Below are positions 46,331 to 56,196 of a stretch of 64,000 nucleotides of DNA, piece after piece (within the stretch, counting starts at the first letter, position 1; each line of letters opens with the position of its first letter). A program made the position numbers and the translations under genes. The notes below the pieces were generated by a model. The model had not been told where the DNA came from and ran no database searches. It saw only the letters and a list, made by a program, of their open reading frames with translations. The DNA is from JAQVEM01 sp964610315 (GTDB lineage: Bacteria > Actinomycetota > Humimicrobiia > Humimicrobiales > Humimicrobiaceae): contig CAZSVM010000003.1 of assembly GCA_964610315.1 (NCBI GenBank), forward strand, positions 1 through 64,000. Reading direction: 5' to 3'.

Positions 46331-49300
46331 TTATAAATATTTTGAACAAAATCCGGCATAACTACAGTACTTCTTGCAGCTATTCTTAAAAATACCCTTG
46401 AAATTATTGCTTACAATATTATTCATTATGCCTACAACATCCTGCTTTATTTCTTCTACATCGGCATTTTTAATCATCACTGGTATCTCTACACCATCCT
46501 TTAAATAAAAAAGAAAACCGGTTATATCCTTTAACGGTTTTTTAAAAATTTCAGACAGCGCTCCCATATAAGCTTTCAGCTGAAACTGATGCAAATTTTC
46601 GGGCCGGTCTTGCTTCCTGCTTTTTTTACCTTTAAAGTATTTAGAAATCTTATAGTCGATAACCCGGATTTTATCTTTCTTATTAACATCAACTCTATCC
46701 AGTTTACCCACAATAAAATATTTTTTTATTTTCCAGTAAAAAAGTTGTTCCAGCATCACCGACTTTACTCCGGAAAAATTCCAGAAACTGCTGGAAAGAA
46801 AAATTCTAATGTGTTTTCTGGTATTATTATCCTCAAAATGGCTGATAATCTCCTCTTCCGTAATTTTATTATCATTAAATCCCATTAAAGTTATATTTTC
46901 CAAATATTTATGAATTTCTTCGCCCCTGGCCAGTTCTTTACTACCTTTTTCAGGTATCAGGTAAACGTATTTCCATTTATACAGTAACGGGCACCTTTTG
47001 TAATCCAGAATATTGGTTAGAGGAAAAAAATTAATATCTTTTTCCGTATCGGCTGGACTGTTTCCATAAATCAATCCAGAATCGAATTTATCTGCAATTT
47101 TTAAAATTTTATCCTTTTCCTTCCGGGTACTATCTGTTTCCAGGATCTTGCTGACCAGAATTTTTTGCAAGTCCTGCCATTTGTTTTCAACGGATATTAA
47201 AATGCTTCTTTTATCCTTTTTTTCGGACCGTACAAAATTAAAAATATCTTCATAACTCCGGCAGCCGTTAGGTATTTCTTTATGATAATTTGTTTTTATA
47301 AAATCAAGGCCTTCCTCATTTAAAACCTTCAACCTGCTGCTTTTACTTATAATATCATCAAAGAAAGGGACCATTTCCTTTACTTTAATATTTTCGTTAC
47401 CGGCAGTTTCGTCATCTTCATATTCACTATGTGACAGGATTAAGATTTTTTTTGCCCTGCTGCAGGCAACATAGAATATTCTTCTCTCCTCTTCAAGTTT
47501 TATATTTTTTAAAGCCTGTCTGAAACTTTCGGCACTTTTAAAATTCTTCTTTTCTTTCCATATACCGTTATCTTTTCTTAATTCAGCTGGAGCCATAAAT
47601 TCTTCGGTTGAAGTTCTTCCCATGTAATCATTCTTCCACAGCATTGGCAGAAAAACTACTTCAAATTCCAGTCCCTTGGCAGCATGGATACTCATTATTT
47701 TTACCGAATTCTCACTAGAAAATTCTACTATTTCCGGATCATCGTAATCTGTCTTTGCCACATCTTTAAGATAAGTTACAAAACCATTAAGATCGCATTC
47801 TTCATAACTCTGCTGAAAATCAGAAGCAACTCTGATAAGATTTTCGACATTTTTAATTTTTTTCCGGATAATTGGCTCAAATCCGGACCTTAATTCATTT
47901 AATATTCCCGAGTCTTCAATAATCAAACTAACCAGTTCCTTTAATTCCAACTGGCCTGACCTGCTGATATAAAGCCTTAAACTGGCCAGAAAATCTTTTA
48001 GTCTTTTCTTTGCTTCTCTACTCAGGTAGGGATTCTTTTTAAAATTCATTATTCCATCGATTATATCTACACATCTCTCCAAATTTTCAGGATCTCTCTT
48101 AATAAAATATATGTCACGATCACCGATTTTATATTTATCGGATCTAAGAAGATACACCGCTGATACCTCGTCATTCATATCTTCCACTATCTTGAGCCAT
48201 GAAATAATAAACAAAACCTCAGGTTCAAAGAAAAAATTTTTTCCCCCGATTAACTCGAATTTAATATTACTAGCCTCAAGTTCTTTAATTATCGTCTCAA
48301 ACCTTTTTCTCCTGGCAAGGATAGCCATTTCCTTAAGCTTAATTCCTCTGGCTTCCAGACATTTAATAATCCCTGCCATTTCTGCCGCTTCTTCCCTATG
48401 AGTTTTTTTTAAGAAAAAAACCACTTCTGACTCTTTTTTGGCATCCCCGGCCTTTAATTCTTTTTCAAACCTTTCTCTGTTGGAAGAAATAATGTTTCCT
48501 GCAGTATTTATGATATTATTTCCTGATCTAAAATTTGTAGTAAGATAAAAATCCTGTATATCATAGTTTTTAAATCTATCAAACTTATGGAGATTTAATA
48601 TATTGTCCACACAGGCTCCTCTAAAAGAATAAATTCCCTGGTCATCATCACCTACCACCACCAATTTATTGTGACCTGGTTTGTAAAGCAGAGAAAGCAG
48701 GTATGCCTGAGCAATATTGGTATCCTGGAATTCATCGACAAATATATATTTATATTTCTGCTGGTACTTAGCTCTTATTGACTTTCTTTCCAGAAGCAAG
48801 AAATAAGGCATAAATACCTGGTCCGAATAATCCACACAGTTGTCTTCTATCTTTCTTTTTTCATATTTCCGGTAAATATCAAATAGCTCTTTGTATCTGT
48901 CGATTAACTCTTTTTCTCTGGATCTTAAAGCCTTACTCCTATAGGTAGCAAGAACTTCTTCATAATTATTTAAATATTCTTTAAATTCAGGGATGGATAT
49001 CAGATTATTCTTTAAACTTTCTATATGATTAAGTAAATTCTGTATGAATTCTCCCACTTTTTTCCCCGCTTTTAAATACTGCAGATTGGACTTATCGAAT
49101 ATTTCATATAATATCTGCCATGATTGACTACTGCTTATAATTTTAAAATCTTTTCCCAGACCAAGCTGGAAACTATTTTCAGATATAATTTCATTTCCAA
49201 ACGAATTAAAAGTAAAAATATCCATACCTTCACAATCAATACCTCTTTTAATATTTTCCTTAATTCTTACTCTCATATTTTCGGCAGCATTCCTGGTAAA

Positions 49301-49474
49301 AGTAAGTGCCAGTATGCTGTCAGGGCTGCAAACCTTTTCCTTTAATATTTTTATAATATTATTAGTTATAACCAGAGTTTTACCAGAACCGGCACAGGCA
49401 ATTATTCTTTTTATATCAGCTTTGCTGTTAATTATATTTAGCTGTTCTATCGTTTCCTTGATTTCTCTAACCAT
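46331..49474 (-). CDS. UvrD-type helicase with RecB-family nuclease, AdnB-like
   Basis: 1047 residues. Superfamily 1A motor: Walker A CAGSGKT near 27-33, FVDEFQDTN, GDDDQGIYSFRG, IHAAKGLEFEVVF and ACSRAKK. The C-terminal quarter is a PD-(D/E)XK nuclease with GKLDRVD and RVIDYKIS intact, framed by Fe-S cysteines: RCPLLYK and the closing CKKYCSYAGFC. This resembles AdnB, the second of two motor-nuclease subunits in actinobacterial end resection. It overlaps the end of the preceding helicase gene (ATGGTTAG), and I use that coupled ATG; an upstream GTG would add ten residues. No Chi-type recognition is inferred. Confidence 0.85.
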   Translation of the reverse strand: MVREIKETIEQLNIINSKADIKRIIACAGSGKTLVITNNIIKILKEKVCSPDSILALTFTRNAAENMRVRIKENIKRGIDCEGMDIFTFNSFGNEIISENSFQLGLGKDFKIISSSQSWQILYEIFDKSNLQYLKAGKKVGEFIQNLLNHIESLKNNLISIPEFKEYLNNYEEVLATYRSKALRSREKELIDRYKELFDIYRKYEKRKIEDNCVDYSDQVFMPYFLLLERKSIRAKYQQKYKYIFVDEFQDTNIAQAYLLSLLYKPGHNKLVVVGDDDQGIYSFRGACVDNILNLHKFDRFKNYDIQDFYLTTNFRSGNNIINTAGNIISSNRERFEKELKAGDAKKESEVVFFLKKTHREEAAEMAGIIKCLEARGIKLKEMAILARRKRFETIIKELEASNIKFELIGGKNFFFEPEVLFIISWLKIVEDMNDEVSAVYLLRSDKYKIGDRDIYFIKRDPENLERCVDIIDGIMNFKKNPYLSREAKKRLKDFLASLRLYISRSGQLELKELVSLIIEDSGILNELRSGFEPIIRKKIKNVENLIRVASDFQQSYEECDLNGFVTYLKDVAKTDYDDPEIVEFSSENSVKIMSIHAAKGLEFEVVFLPMLWKNDYMGRTSTEEFMAPAELRKDNGIWKEKKNFKSAESFRQALKNIKLEEERRIFYVACSRAKKILILSHSEYEDDETAGNENIKVKEMVPFFDDIISKSSRLKVLNEEGLDFIKTNYHKEIPNGCRSYEDIFNFVRSEKKDKRSILISVENKWQDLQKILVSKILETDSTRKEKDKILKIADKFDSGLIYGNSPADTEKDINFFPLTNILDYKRCPLLYKWKYVYLIPEKGSKELARGEEIHKYLENITLMGFNDNKITEEEIISHFEDNNTRKHIRIFLSSSFWNFSGVKSVMLEQLFYWKIKKYFIVGKLDRVDVNKKDKIRVIDYKISKYFKGKKSRKQDRPENLHQFQLKAYMGALSEIFKKPLKDITGFLFYLKDGVEIPVMIKNADVEEIKQDVVGIMNNIVSNNFKGIFKNSCKKYCSYAGFCSKYL

Positions 49475-52400
49475 AATATTTTGGGCATAAAATTTTAAAT
49501 CCACAGTTGAGGCATGAATTATAGTTATTAGGCCGGGGTTTAAATTCCTCTCCTCTTATTTTAAGAATACTTTCACTTAATATGCCAGCAACTTTATCAT
49601 AACTGTAATATTCATCAGGAACGGTATAAACCGGTTTTTTTATATTTCCCAGGCAAATATATTTCATCTTTACATTCATAAATTTAAAATCCTCCAGGTC
49701 TTTACTGATTTCCAGGGCCATTCTGTATACTTTTAACTGCAGCTCCTCTTTAAGTTCCCTGTCACTATAGGAAGACGAGCTCGATTTATAATCCACAATC
49801 TCAGCCTCTTTTTCACCAGGAAAGTTTATCTGGTCTATTCTTCCCTTAATATTTTCGCCATTCAAGTTAAATGAAAATTCTTTTTCCACAATGGATCTGT
49901 CGGGTCTGGAGGGCATTTGATTTTCAAAGAAGTTTTTAAATGCTATTAGTGCTTTTTCTTTAAGCTCTCTTTTTAAAAATTTAAATCCAAAATAATATCT
50001 TTCAAATACCCGGTTTATTATTTTTTCCATCTTTTCCCAGCCGTAGCCGGCTTTATCTTTAAAAAACATTCTTATTATCTCATGATAAATCTTTCCCACT
50101 ATAAGGCTGATGCTATCCTCCTCTTTTAGATTAAAGAAATATTTTATTTTATATTTGAAAGGACAGTCCCTGAAAGTATCTATACCGCTGTATGAAAATG
50201 ATGATGGAATTAATTTAAAAGGATTATTACCGTTTTTAGTAGGTATAATAAAATCCCACCACACACAGGGGTGACATAAATACTTTAAAACAATAATTTT
50301 ATTGAAGTAATTTCTATAATCGATTTTAAAGCCTTTTTGCATTCTAGCAGTAGCAACCAGTGCTTTCTTCCGGACCAGCCACCAATTGGCAGGATTAATA
50401 TCCGGGAGCAATTCTGCTTCGGATATTTCAATACCCCCGAATTTTTCTCCTTTTTTAAATATTTTACTCATTCTTACATCTTTATCTTTTCTAAGTTCAT
50501 TACTCTTCTTATATCCAGAATTTAAATTTTCATATATATTTTTTATTTCCTCAAAAAAAATAGATTTTCTTCTGCTGCTGGAGGTAACACATAAATATTC
50601 TTTTGCTCTGGTAATCCCATTATAGAAAAGTCTTATTTCGTTATATAAGTGATCTTTTTTTAGTCCCTCTATATCAAGTTTTTTTGTGTCGTTTAGGTAA
50701 TTAAATATTTGAATATCAAAAGCCTGAGTAAAGATAAATTTAGCCGGTAAATAATATTTATTAATAAATGGTATAAATACTGCTTTGAACTCCAGACCTT
50801 TACACTGATGAAAACTCAGTATATTAACCGTACCGGCCTGGATTAAATCTTTAGTGCTTTCTTCTATTTCCTCCGTAAATTTACCTCTGATAATATCATC
50901 GACAAAGTCAATATAGGCTTTAACATCACCAGGTATATTTTTAAGGCTGAAATCCTTGAGGTTACTAAGAAAATCACTCACATTACTCCATTGATTTATG
51001 CTGCTGATTCTGCTGTTCTTTCCAGCTATTAAATGATCCATAATGCCTGCTGTTCTGTCTCTAATAAGAATCAGTAAAAATTCAAATACATCTTTCTTTT
51101 CCATAATTTTTATCAACCGATAAATCGCTGAAACAAAATTATTAACTTTAGAAAGCTCTTTACTTATACTCTTATCTCCCTTTTTCCTTACATATTCATT
51201 TTTAAAATAACCCCATAAATTTATAAAGCCATTACCGCTATTATCTGAACAGTAACCTTTTACTTTTTTAAAATATAAGGGTTCTAGATTTATAATCTCC
51301 GAAAGCATTATATTTTCTAAAAGATTATTCAGTTTGAGAACCGAATCACTATCGCCGCAGTCATTACTGCCGGTATATATTTCCTTAGAACTCTCAATAT
51401 CCCTCACTGCAACCAGAAATCTCATAAAATCGAGTAGATATTTAATAAGCTTATTATCAAGAAGACTTCTCGTACCTCTCCTTGTAAAAGGAATACCGTT
51501 CCGCAGCAATGCATTCTCAATAATATGAGTTTCATAACCCAATCCCTTAATTATTATTACTATTTCCTCCAGTTTTACACCCTTTTCCAGATAAAGAAAC
51601 TTGATTTGGCGGCAAATAAAATTAGCCTCTTCCAGCAACGTATGAAATTCCTTTAAATACAATTCTCCCTGGGGACTACCATCGGAAACAGCAATTTCTT
51701 TTGGTATTCTATTTTTGACCAGACCTATGAACTTTTTACAGACTTCATTTATGATACCGGCACTCCTGTAATTTTTCTCTAAAAAAATTACATTTTCAGG
51801 CTTTAGTTTAAAGTAAGTTGATCTAAAAATATCCAGAGTTGAACCTCTGAAAGAATAAATGGATTGGTCATCATTTCCAAAAAAAATACAATTGGAGTCG
51901 GAAAGATAATCTATGATTTCGAATTGAGCTTTATTGATTTCCTGCAGTTCATCAACAACTATGTACCGGTAGTTCTTCCTGTAATAATTCCTGATTTCTT
52001 CACAATTCTTTAATATACTGACTGTTTCTTCCAGCAGCATACCATAGTTATACAGATGATTCTTTTTTAATTTCTTTATATATCTGGAATATATTCCTGC
52101 CAGTTCCGAAAGTACGGGGTTGAAAAAGGGTGTAAATTTATTTAACAGCTCCTCAGAGGTAAATAAATTTTCCTGGGAACGCAATATAAAATCAAAAACC
52201 TCCTGAATATAACTATTTTCTATGAAAGGATTGCGGTTTATATATTTAAAGGTAAGGGGATATTTTTTCTCATCCAGTTTTTTTATTACTTCCTTTAGAA
52301 ATTCCCATTGCTGTACCGAATTTAAAATTTTTAAATCTTCAAAAGGATTATAATTATCCATACTTACGCAGGATTTTTTATCTGGAAGCTGGTTTTTATA

Positions 52401-52691
52401 TAGAAAAATCCTTGCCCTGTTTATAAAACGAATACAGAATGAGTAAAATGTTTCTATGGGAATTTCCAATATACTGCTGCCGATTAAAGAAGTTGTTTTT
52501 CCTCTTATTAATTTTGACCACCGACGGTTGAAGCAAAAAATAAGCAATTCTTCAGGATTTATTTTTTTAGTATCTACCAGGTATCCAACCAGTTCCAAAA
52601 GTGTGTGAGTTTTACCCGAACCGGGGGGTCCGGTTACCAGAAAGTTATTTCCTCTCTGTTCTAAAACCTTTATTAGTTTTTCATCTAACAT
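49467..52691 (-). CDS. UvrD-type helicase with RecB-family nuclease, AdnA-like
   Basis: 1074 residues. Walker A TGPPGSGKT near 20-28, VVDELQE where the active motor would have DEFQD, NDDQSIYSFRG, SFHQCKGLEFKA and NGITRAKEY. The C-terminal nuclease keeps GRIDQI and AEIVDYKSS, with cysteines at FRDCPFKY and CLNCGFKILCPK for an Fe-S cluster. It starts at ATG 52691, three bases after the stop of a 50-codon gene. Together with the next gene it resembles AdnAB: both subunits have a motor and a nuclease. An AddAB-like function in double-strand-break repair is likely. Confidence 0.85.
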   Translation of the reverse strand: MLDEKLIKVLEQRGNNFLVTGPPGSGKTHTLLELVGYLVDTKKINPEELLIFCFNRRWSKLIRGKTTSLIGSSILEIPIETFYSFCIRFINRARIFLYKNQLPDKKSCVSMDNYNPFEDLKILNSVQQWEFLKEVIKKLDEKKYPLTFKYINRNPFIENSYIQEVFDFILRSQENLFTSEELLNKFTPFFNPVLSELAGIYSRYIKKLKKNHLYNYGMLLEETVSILKNCEEIRNYYRKNYRYIVVDELQEINKAQFEIIDYLSDSNCIFFGNDDQSIYSFRGSTLDIFRSTYFKLKPENVIFLEKNYRSAGIINEVCKKFIGLVKNRIPKEIAVSDGSPQGELYLKEFHTLLEEANFICRQIKFLYLEKGVKLEEIVIIIKGLGYETHIIENALLRNGIPFTRRGTRSLLDNKLIKYLLDFMRFLVAVRDIESSKEIYTGSNDCGDSDSVLKLNNLLENIMLSEIINLEPLYFKKVKGYCSDNSGNGFINLWGYFKNEYVRKKGDKSISKELSKVNNFVSAIYRLIKIMEKKDVFEFLLILIRDRTAGIMDHLIAGKNSRISSINQWSNVSDFLSNLKDFSLKNIPGDVKAYIDFVDDIIRGKFTEEIEESTKDLIQAGTVNILSFHQCKGLEFKAVFIPFINKYYLPAKFIFTQAFDIQIFNYLNDTKKLDIEGLKKDHLYNEIRLFYNGITRAKEYLCVTSSSRRKSIFFEEIKNIYENLNSGYKKSNELRKDKDVRMSKIFKKGEKFGGIEISEAELLPDINPANWWLVRKKALVATARMQKGFKIDYRNYFNKIIVLKYLCHPCVWWDFIIPTKNGNNPFKLIPSSFSYSGIDTFRDCPFKYKIKYFFNLKEEDSISLIVGKIYHEIIRMFFKDKAGYGWEKMEKIINRVFERYYFGFKFLKRELKEKALIAFKNFFENQMPSRPDRSIVEKEFSFNLNGENIKGRIDQINFPGEKEAEIVDYKSSSSSYSDRELKEELQLKVYRMALEISKDLEDFKFMNVKMKYICLGNIKKPVYTVPDEYYSYDKVAGILSESILKIRGEEFKPRPNNYNSCLNCGFKILCPKYYG

Positions 52692-52694
52692 CAA

Positions 52695-52847
52695 TTACTT
52701 GGCATTAATTTGCTTTAACTCAATTAATATTTCTTTTAAAAGAGTTAATTGAAGTCTCCTGAAATCAATATCACTTGAAAGTTTAGCCCACTTCCTGGGA
52801 TTGCCTTCCGGGATATATTTATCAAGCTCTGATAGTATATCTGCCAT
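52695..52847 (-). CDS. Small protein coupled to the AdnA-like gene, 50 residues
   Basis: Not recognised. Charged and helical: a predicted amphipathic C-terminal helix with RRLQLTLLKEILIEL ends two residues before the helicase gene begins. SD AAGGAAGG precedes its ATG. The order TAA-TTG-ATG means the helicase start is coupled to it. It may be a subunit or assembly factor of the nuclease. Too short to give a homology call. Confidence 0.6.
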   Translation of the reverse strand: MADILSELDKYIPEGNPRKWAKLSSDIDFRRLQLTLLKEILIELKQINAK

Positions 52848-52978
52848 ATTATACCCTTCCTTTCCAGAATACCTGCTTATGGAAACTGCTTAACCGGAAT
52901 AAATATACTGATTTTTCTAATATTATTTTATAAAATTTAAATAAATATGATTTTTATTTAAAATTAACAATTTCTCAA

Positions 52979-53052
52979 TGGAGCGGGCTACGGGAATCGA
53001 ACCCGCCTCTTGAGCTTGGGAAGCTCATGTACTACCGATATACTAAGCCCGC
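52979..53052 (-). tRNA. tRNA-Gly (anticodon CCC)
   Basis: Reads GGG. Acceptor GCGGGCT pairs with AGCCCGC, discriminator T, and CCA is encoded (52979-52981). The anticodon stem TGAGC/GCTCA carries loop TTCCCAA, so the anticodon is CCC. T arm GCGGGTTCGATTCCCGT is complete. Confidence 0.96.
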
Positions 53053-53082
53053 TTTACAAAGCCAGTTCTTTATTTATGAACA

Positions 53083-53709
53083 TTATTCTTCTTTATTCTC
53101 CTCTGAAACCTCTTCAGCTTCCTCAAGTATCTGTTCCACTTCCTTACTTTCAGCCTTTTTCTCCTCTTCCTCTTTCTCTTTCTTCCCGGAAACCAGATCA
53201 ACTATAGTAAGATTAGTTTTTATAACTTTAATACCCAGCTTATCCGACACAATATTGGTAGCTCCATTTATAATTTCCTGCATCTTTTCAGGGATATCAA
53301 CATTCTCACTCAGTTTGGCATTCATATTAATTATAATTCCCGTTGTTTTGGGAACTACTTTCACTCTTACCTCATCCAGTCCATCTATTTTCGACACTTC
53401 ATTTTTAATCTGCACGGAAACAGTCTCCAGGGTTACCATAGCATTACCGGTTTTGGAGCTGGATATATTTGCCACTCTTGTCCTTCTTCTATAAAGTTCC
53501 ATTAATATTAAAAATAAACTGATAGCAAATACGGCCAGTAAAGCAAGAAAAGCAACAAATTTATTCACACTGTATTCCGGGTTTAAAATTCTTGAAGCCA
53601 AATTCGACCAGGTAAAATATCCGGCAAATACATTTACCATGGAAACAATTGAAAGACAGATTAAGAAGATTAATATCAGAACTACAATTATTTTATTAAA
53701 TATATTCAT
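53083..53709 (-). CDS. amaP: AmaP-type Asp23-family membrane protein
   Basis: 208 residues. Two membrane helices at about 5-27 and 48-70, then a cytoplasmic Asp23/DUF322-like domain (SVQIKNEVSKIDGLDEVRVKV, GIIINMNAKL, IVSDKLGIKV). The last 40 residues are almost only Glu, Lys and Ala. AmaP anchors alkaline-shock proteins at the membrane in Gram-positives. I start at the ATG behind GGGGGT; an earlier start adds 13 residues. No Asp23 partner is adjacent. Confidence 0.8.
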   Translation of the reverse strand: MNIFNKIIVVLILIFLICLSIVSMVNVFAGYFTWSNLASRILNPEYSVNKFVAFLALLAVFAISLFLILMELYRRRTRVANISSSKTGNAMVTLETVSVQIKNEVSKIDGLDEVRVKVVPKTTGIIINMNAKLSENVDIPEKMQEIINGATNIVSDKLGIKVIKTNLTIVDLVSGKKEKEEEEKKAESKEVEQILEEAEEVSEENKEE

Positions 53710-53967
53710 TGAATACCCCCGTGAAATTTTTTTATGGATAAGAAACATCTAAAGATTATAATAGGCAAATTAAAAAGTCAACAAATCCGGATAATCAGTT
53801 AACGGAATTTTTTAAAAAATTTTAAAACAATTATTCCCAAAAATAGTCAAATTAAATAAAATATCCTAAAATGCTTGCTGTCGGTTTAAAACCAGTTATT
53901 TATTACTGTTGGAATTACTGCTGTTGCCAATTGTAATATTATCATTTAAATAAGAAAGACAGAAAAA

Positions 53968-54846
53968 ATGAAAACACTCATCATATTAAATCCTTCTTCT
54001 GCAAAAGGGAAAGCGCTGGAAATTAGAAATTTAATTGAATCGGAATTCAATAGGTACCATATGGACTATAACATTCATATAAGCAAGAACCTGGATGATA
54101 TTATAAATGTTACCAGAATCAGCCTGGAAAAAGATTTTTCTAATTTCATAGCGGTGGGAGGTGACGGCACCATTCATTATATGGTAAATGTTCTAGCCGG
54201 AACCGATAAAAATATAGGAGCCATACCTATGGGTTCGGGTAATGATATTACTACCAGCCTGGGCATAGATTCCGATATTAAAAAATGCTGCCGGATTATA
54301 AAGAGAGGCAAAATTAAAAGAATTGATCTGGGTTTAATAAACGACAAATACTACTACTTATGTATTGCCGGTTCAGGGTTCGATTCGCAGGTAAACTACC
54401 TGGCAAATAATACCAGGCTCCCCATAAAAGGACCGGTTAAATACACTTATTCGGTATATAAAACTTTAATCACCTTTAAATCAAAGAAATTTTTTATAAA
54501 TTATAACCATAATAATAGAGAGATTTATGGAATGATGATTGTGGCCGCAAATATGCCCATGTATGGAGGCGGTATGAAAATAACTCCCGCCGCCAGTCCT
54601 GATGATGGGCTTTTCGATGTATGCATCATAAAAAAAATGAGCAAGATACATTTTATAAAGATTTTCCCAAGAGTATACCGGGGAGAACATATATATGACG
54701 AACATGTTGAAATTTTCAGAACCGGCAAACTTATGCTGGACAGCGAATATCCGTTTAGTGTTTTTGCAGACGGAGAATATATTTGCAAACTGCCGGCCAG
54801 TTTTAAGATAATCCCTAAAAAACTAAATTTTATAGTCCCAACTTAA
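53968..54846 (+). CDS. Diacylglycerol/lipid kinase family protein (YegS/DgkB-like)
   Basis: 292 residues. LNPSSAKGKA at the start, the nucleotide loop GGDGTIHYMVN near 66-76, and GSGNDITTSLG; the catalytic Asp region is FAVGGDG and later DDGLFDVCII. The substrate is a lipid with a free hydroxyl, such as diacylglycerol; undecaprenol is an alternative. A four-base overlap with the convergent gene's stop ends the gene. Confidence 0.87.
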   Translation: MKTLIILNPSSAKGKALEIRNLIESEFNRYHMDYNIHISKNLDDIINVTRISLEKDFSNFIAVGGDGTIHYMVNVLAGTDKNIGAIPMGSGNDITTSLGIDSDIKKCCRIIKRGKIKRIDLGLINDKYYYLCIAGSGFDSQVNYLANNTRLPIKGPVKYTYSVYKTLITFKSKKFFINYNHNNREIYGMMIVAANMPMYGGGMKITPAASPDDGLFDVCIIKKMSKIHFIKIFPRVYRGEHIYDEHVEIFRTGKLMLDSEYPFSVFADGEYICKLPASFKIIPKKLNFIVPT

Positions 54847-56036
54847 TATCTTACCCAGGCACCGTCTTTTACTATAAAAATAGTCGATAAAGGATTTACC
54901 CTGTCGCCATTGGAATCAAATTCAATATGGCCCACTACTCCATCATAAGAAATAGTTTTAAGTTCATCCACATAATCGTTGGGTAAGGTAGAATTGGCTC
55001 TTTTCATTGCCTCAATTATTATAAAAACGGAATCATAACAGTAAGGTGCATATTGTCCGGGTCCCTCAATGCTTATATCGGGATTATCCATTTGACTTAA
55101 GTAATTATTAAAATCATACCAGAAATTCACCGCTTTGGAATCTTGAGAATATTTAGCCAGTGAAGGAGGGTCAGGAATTACGGCAATTAAACCTTCTAGA
55201 TATTGCGGTTCGGCTAGAACAAAAATATTATCATCCATTCCCAGTGTTTCAGTTATAAATCTTGACTGCAGACCAATTTCTCTCACTTTGGTAATAAGAG
55301 TAGCAAGTTCATTATAGGTTGCGCAGAAGAATATGGTATCCGGTCCTTCTATTAACAGATTATCTGCAATAACCGCCGTATCTTCTTCACCTATTTTTAT
55401 GGACATCGGTTCCGCAGTTTCTATACCGTAACTGGACAATACCTCTCTCAGGTAATCCACTAATTTTATGGAATATTCCTCGCGATTATTTATAAGTATA
55501 AGTTTTTGAGGATTAATTTCATCTTTAATAAATTGGGCAATATTTTCTATTTTCTGTTTATTGCTTATTATCATTCTGAAAAAGGTATTTTCTTCTTTAG
55601 AAATTTCGGTTTTTTGAGCAAAAGGTGAAACCATCGGTATATCATATTCCCCATAAACTGGCAAAGAAACTTCAGTGGTACCGTCAAAAGTAGAACCGAT
55701 TACAGCAGCTACTCCTTCATCTACCATTTCCTGAGCAACCAGAAAAGCTTTCTCCGGATTTCCTTCATCATCTTTGGCCACTATCTCGATTTCATAATCA
55801 AATCCTCCGATTCTTACCGGAGATAATTTAGAAGCAGCAAGTTTGACACTTACTAACTGATCTTCTCCGAAGGATTTGTATTCACCGGAAAGCACACCCT
55901 GACTGCCAATTTTTATTACTCTTTGTCTGGAATCGCAGGCTCCCAGGAAAGCAGAAAGAAATATGAGCATTGAAAATATTAAAGTTAAGGAAAAAAACTT
56001 AATAGCTCCTATGGACCATAATCTTTTAAAATTCAT
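54843..56036 (-). CDS. Branched-chain amino acid ABC-type solute-binding lipoprotein
   Basis: 397 residues, periplasmic-binding fold type I (LivJ-like). Signal peptide with lipobox LGAC, Cys34, then KIGSQGVLSGEYKSFGEDQLVSVKLA and VDEGVAAVIGSTFDGTTEVSLPVYGE near 110. GPGQYAPYCYDSVFIIIEAM near the C terminus is typical. No permease or ATPase is next to it, so it may share a distant transporter or act as a sensor domain. Confidence 0.87.
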   Translation of the reverse strand: MNFKRLWSIGAIKFFSLTLIFSMLIFLSAFLGACDSRQRVIKIGSQGVLSGEYKSFGEDQLVSVKLAASKLSPVRIGGFDYEIEIVAKDDEGNPEKAFLVAQEMVDEGVAAVIGSTFDGTTEVSLPVYGEYDIPMVSPFAQKTEISKEENTFFRMIISNKQKIENIAQFIKDEINPQKLILINNREEYSIKLVDYLREVLSSYGIETAEPMSIKIGEEDTAVIADNLLIEGPDTIFFCATYNELATLITKVREIGLQSRFITETLGMDDNIFVLAEPQYLEGLIAVIPDPPSLAKYSQDSKAVNFWYDFNNYLSQMDNPDISIEGPGQYAPYCYDSVFIIIEAMKRANSTLPNDYVDELKTISYDGVVGHIEFDSNGDRVNPLSTIFIVKDGAWVRY

Positions 56037-56196
56037 TTATTTGCTCCAGAATACTTAAACAATCAAAAAGAAAGTTCTAGAAAAATAATAGAAAGATTAT
56101 ACCAGAAAAACCGAAATAATAATTATTTTTAAAATAAAAGTATGTTAAAATTTAAACAAAGTACTCTTTAGATATTTAAATTATCCTTTTTAATAA

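Noticed and set aside
49467..52691. AddAB (Bacillus type) identity for the helicase-nuclease pair
   Set aside because: In AddAB one subunit lacks a working motor, and the proteins are longer. Here both chains keep motor and nuclease domains, closer to AdnAB; the call is still tentative.
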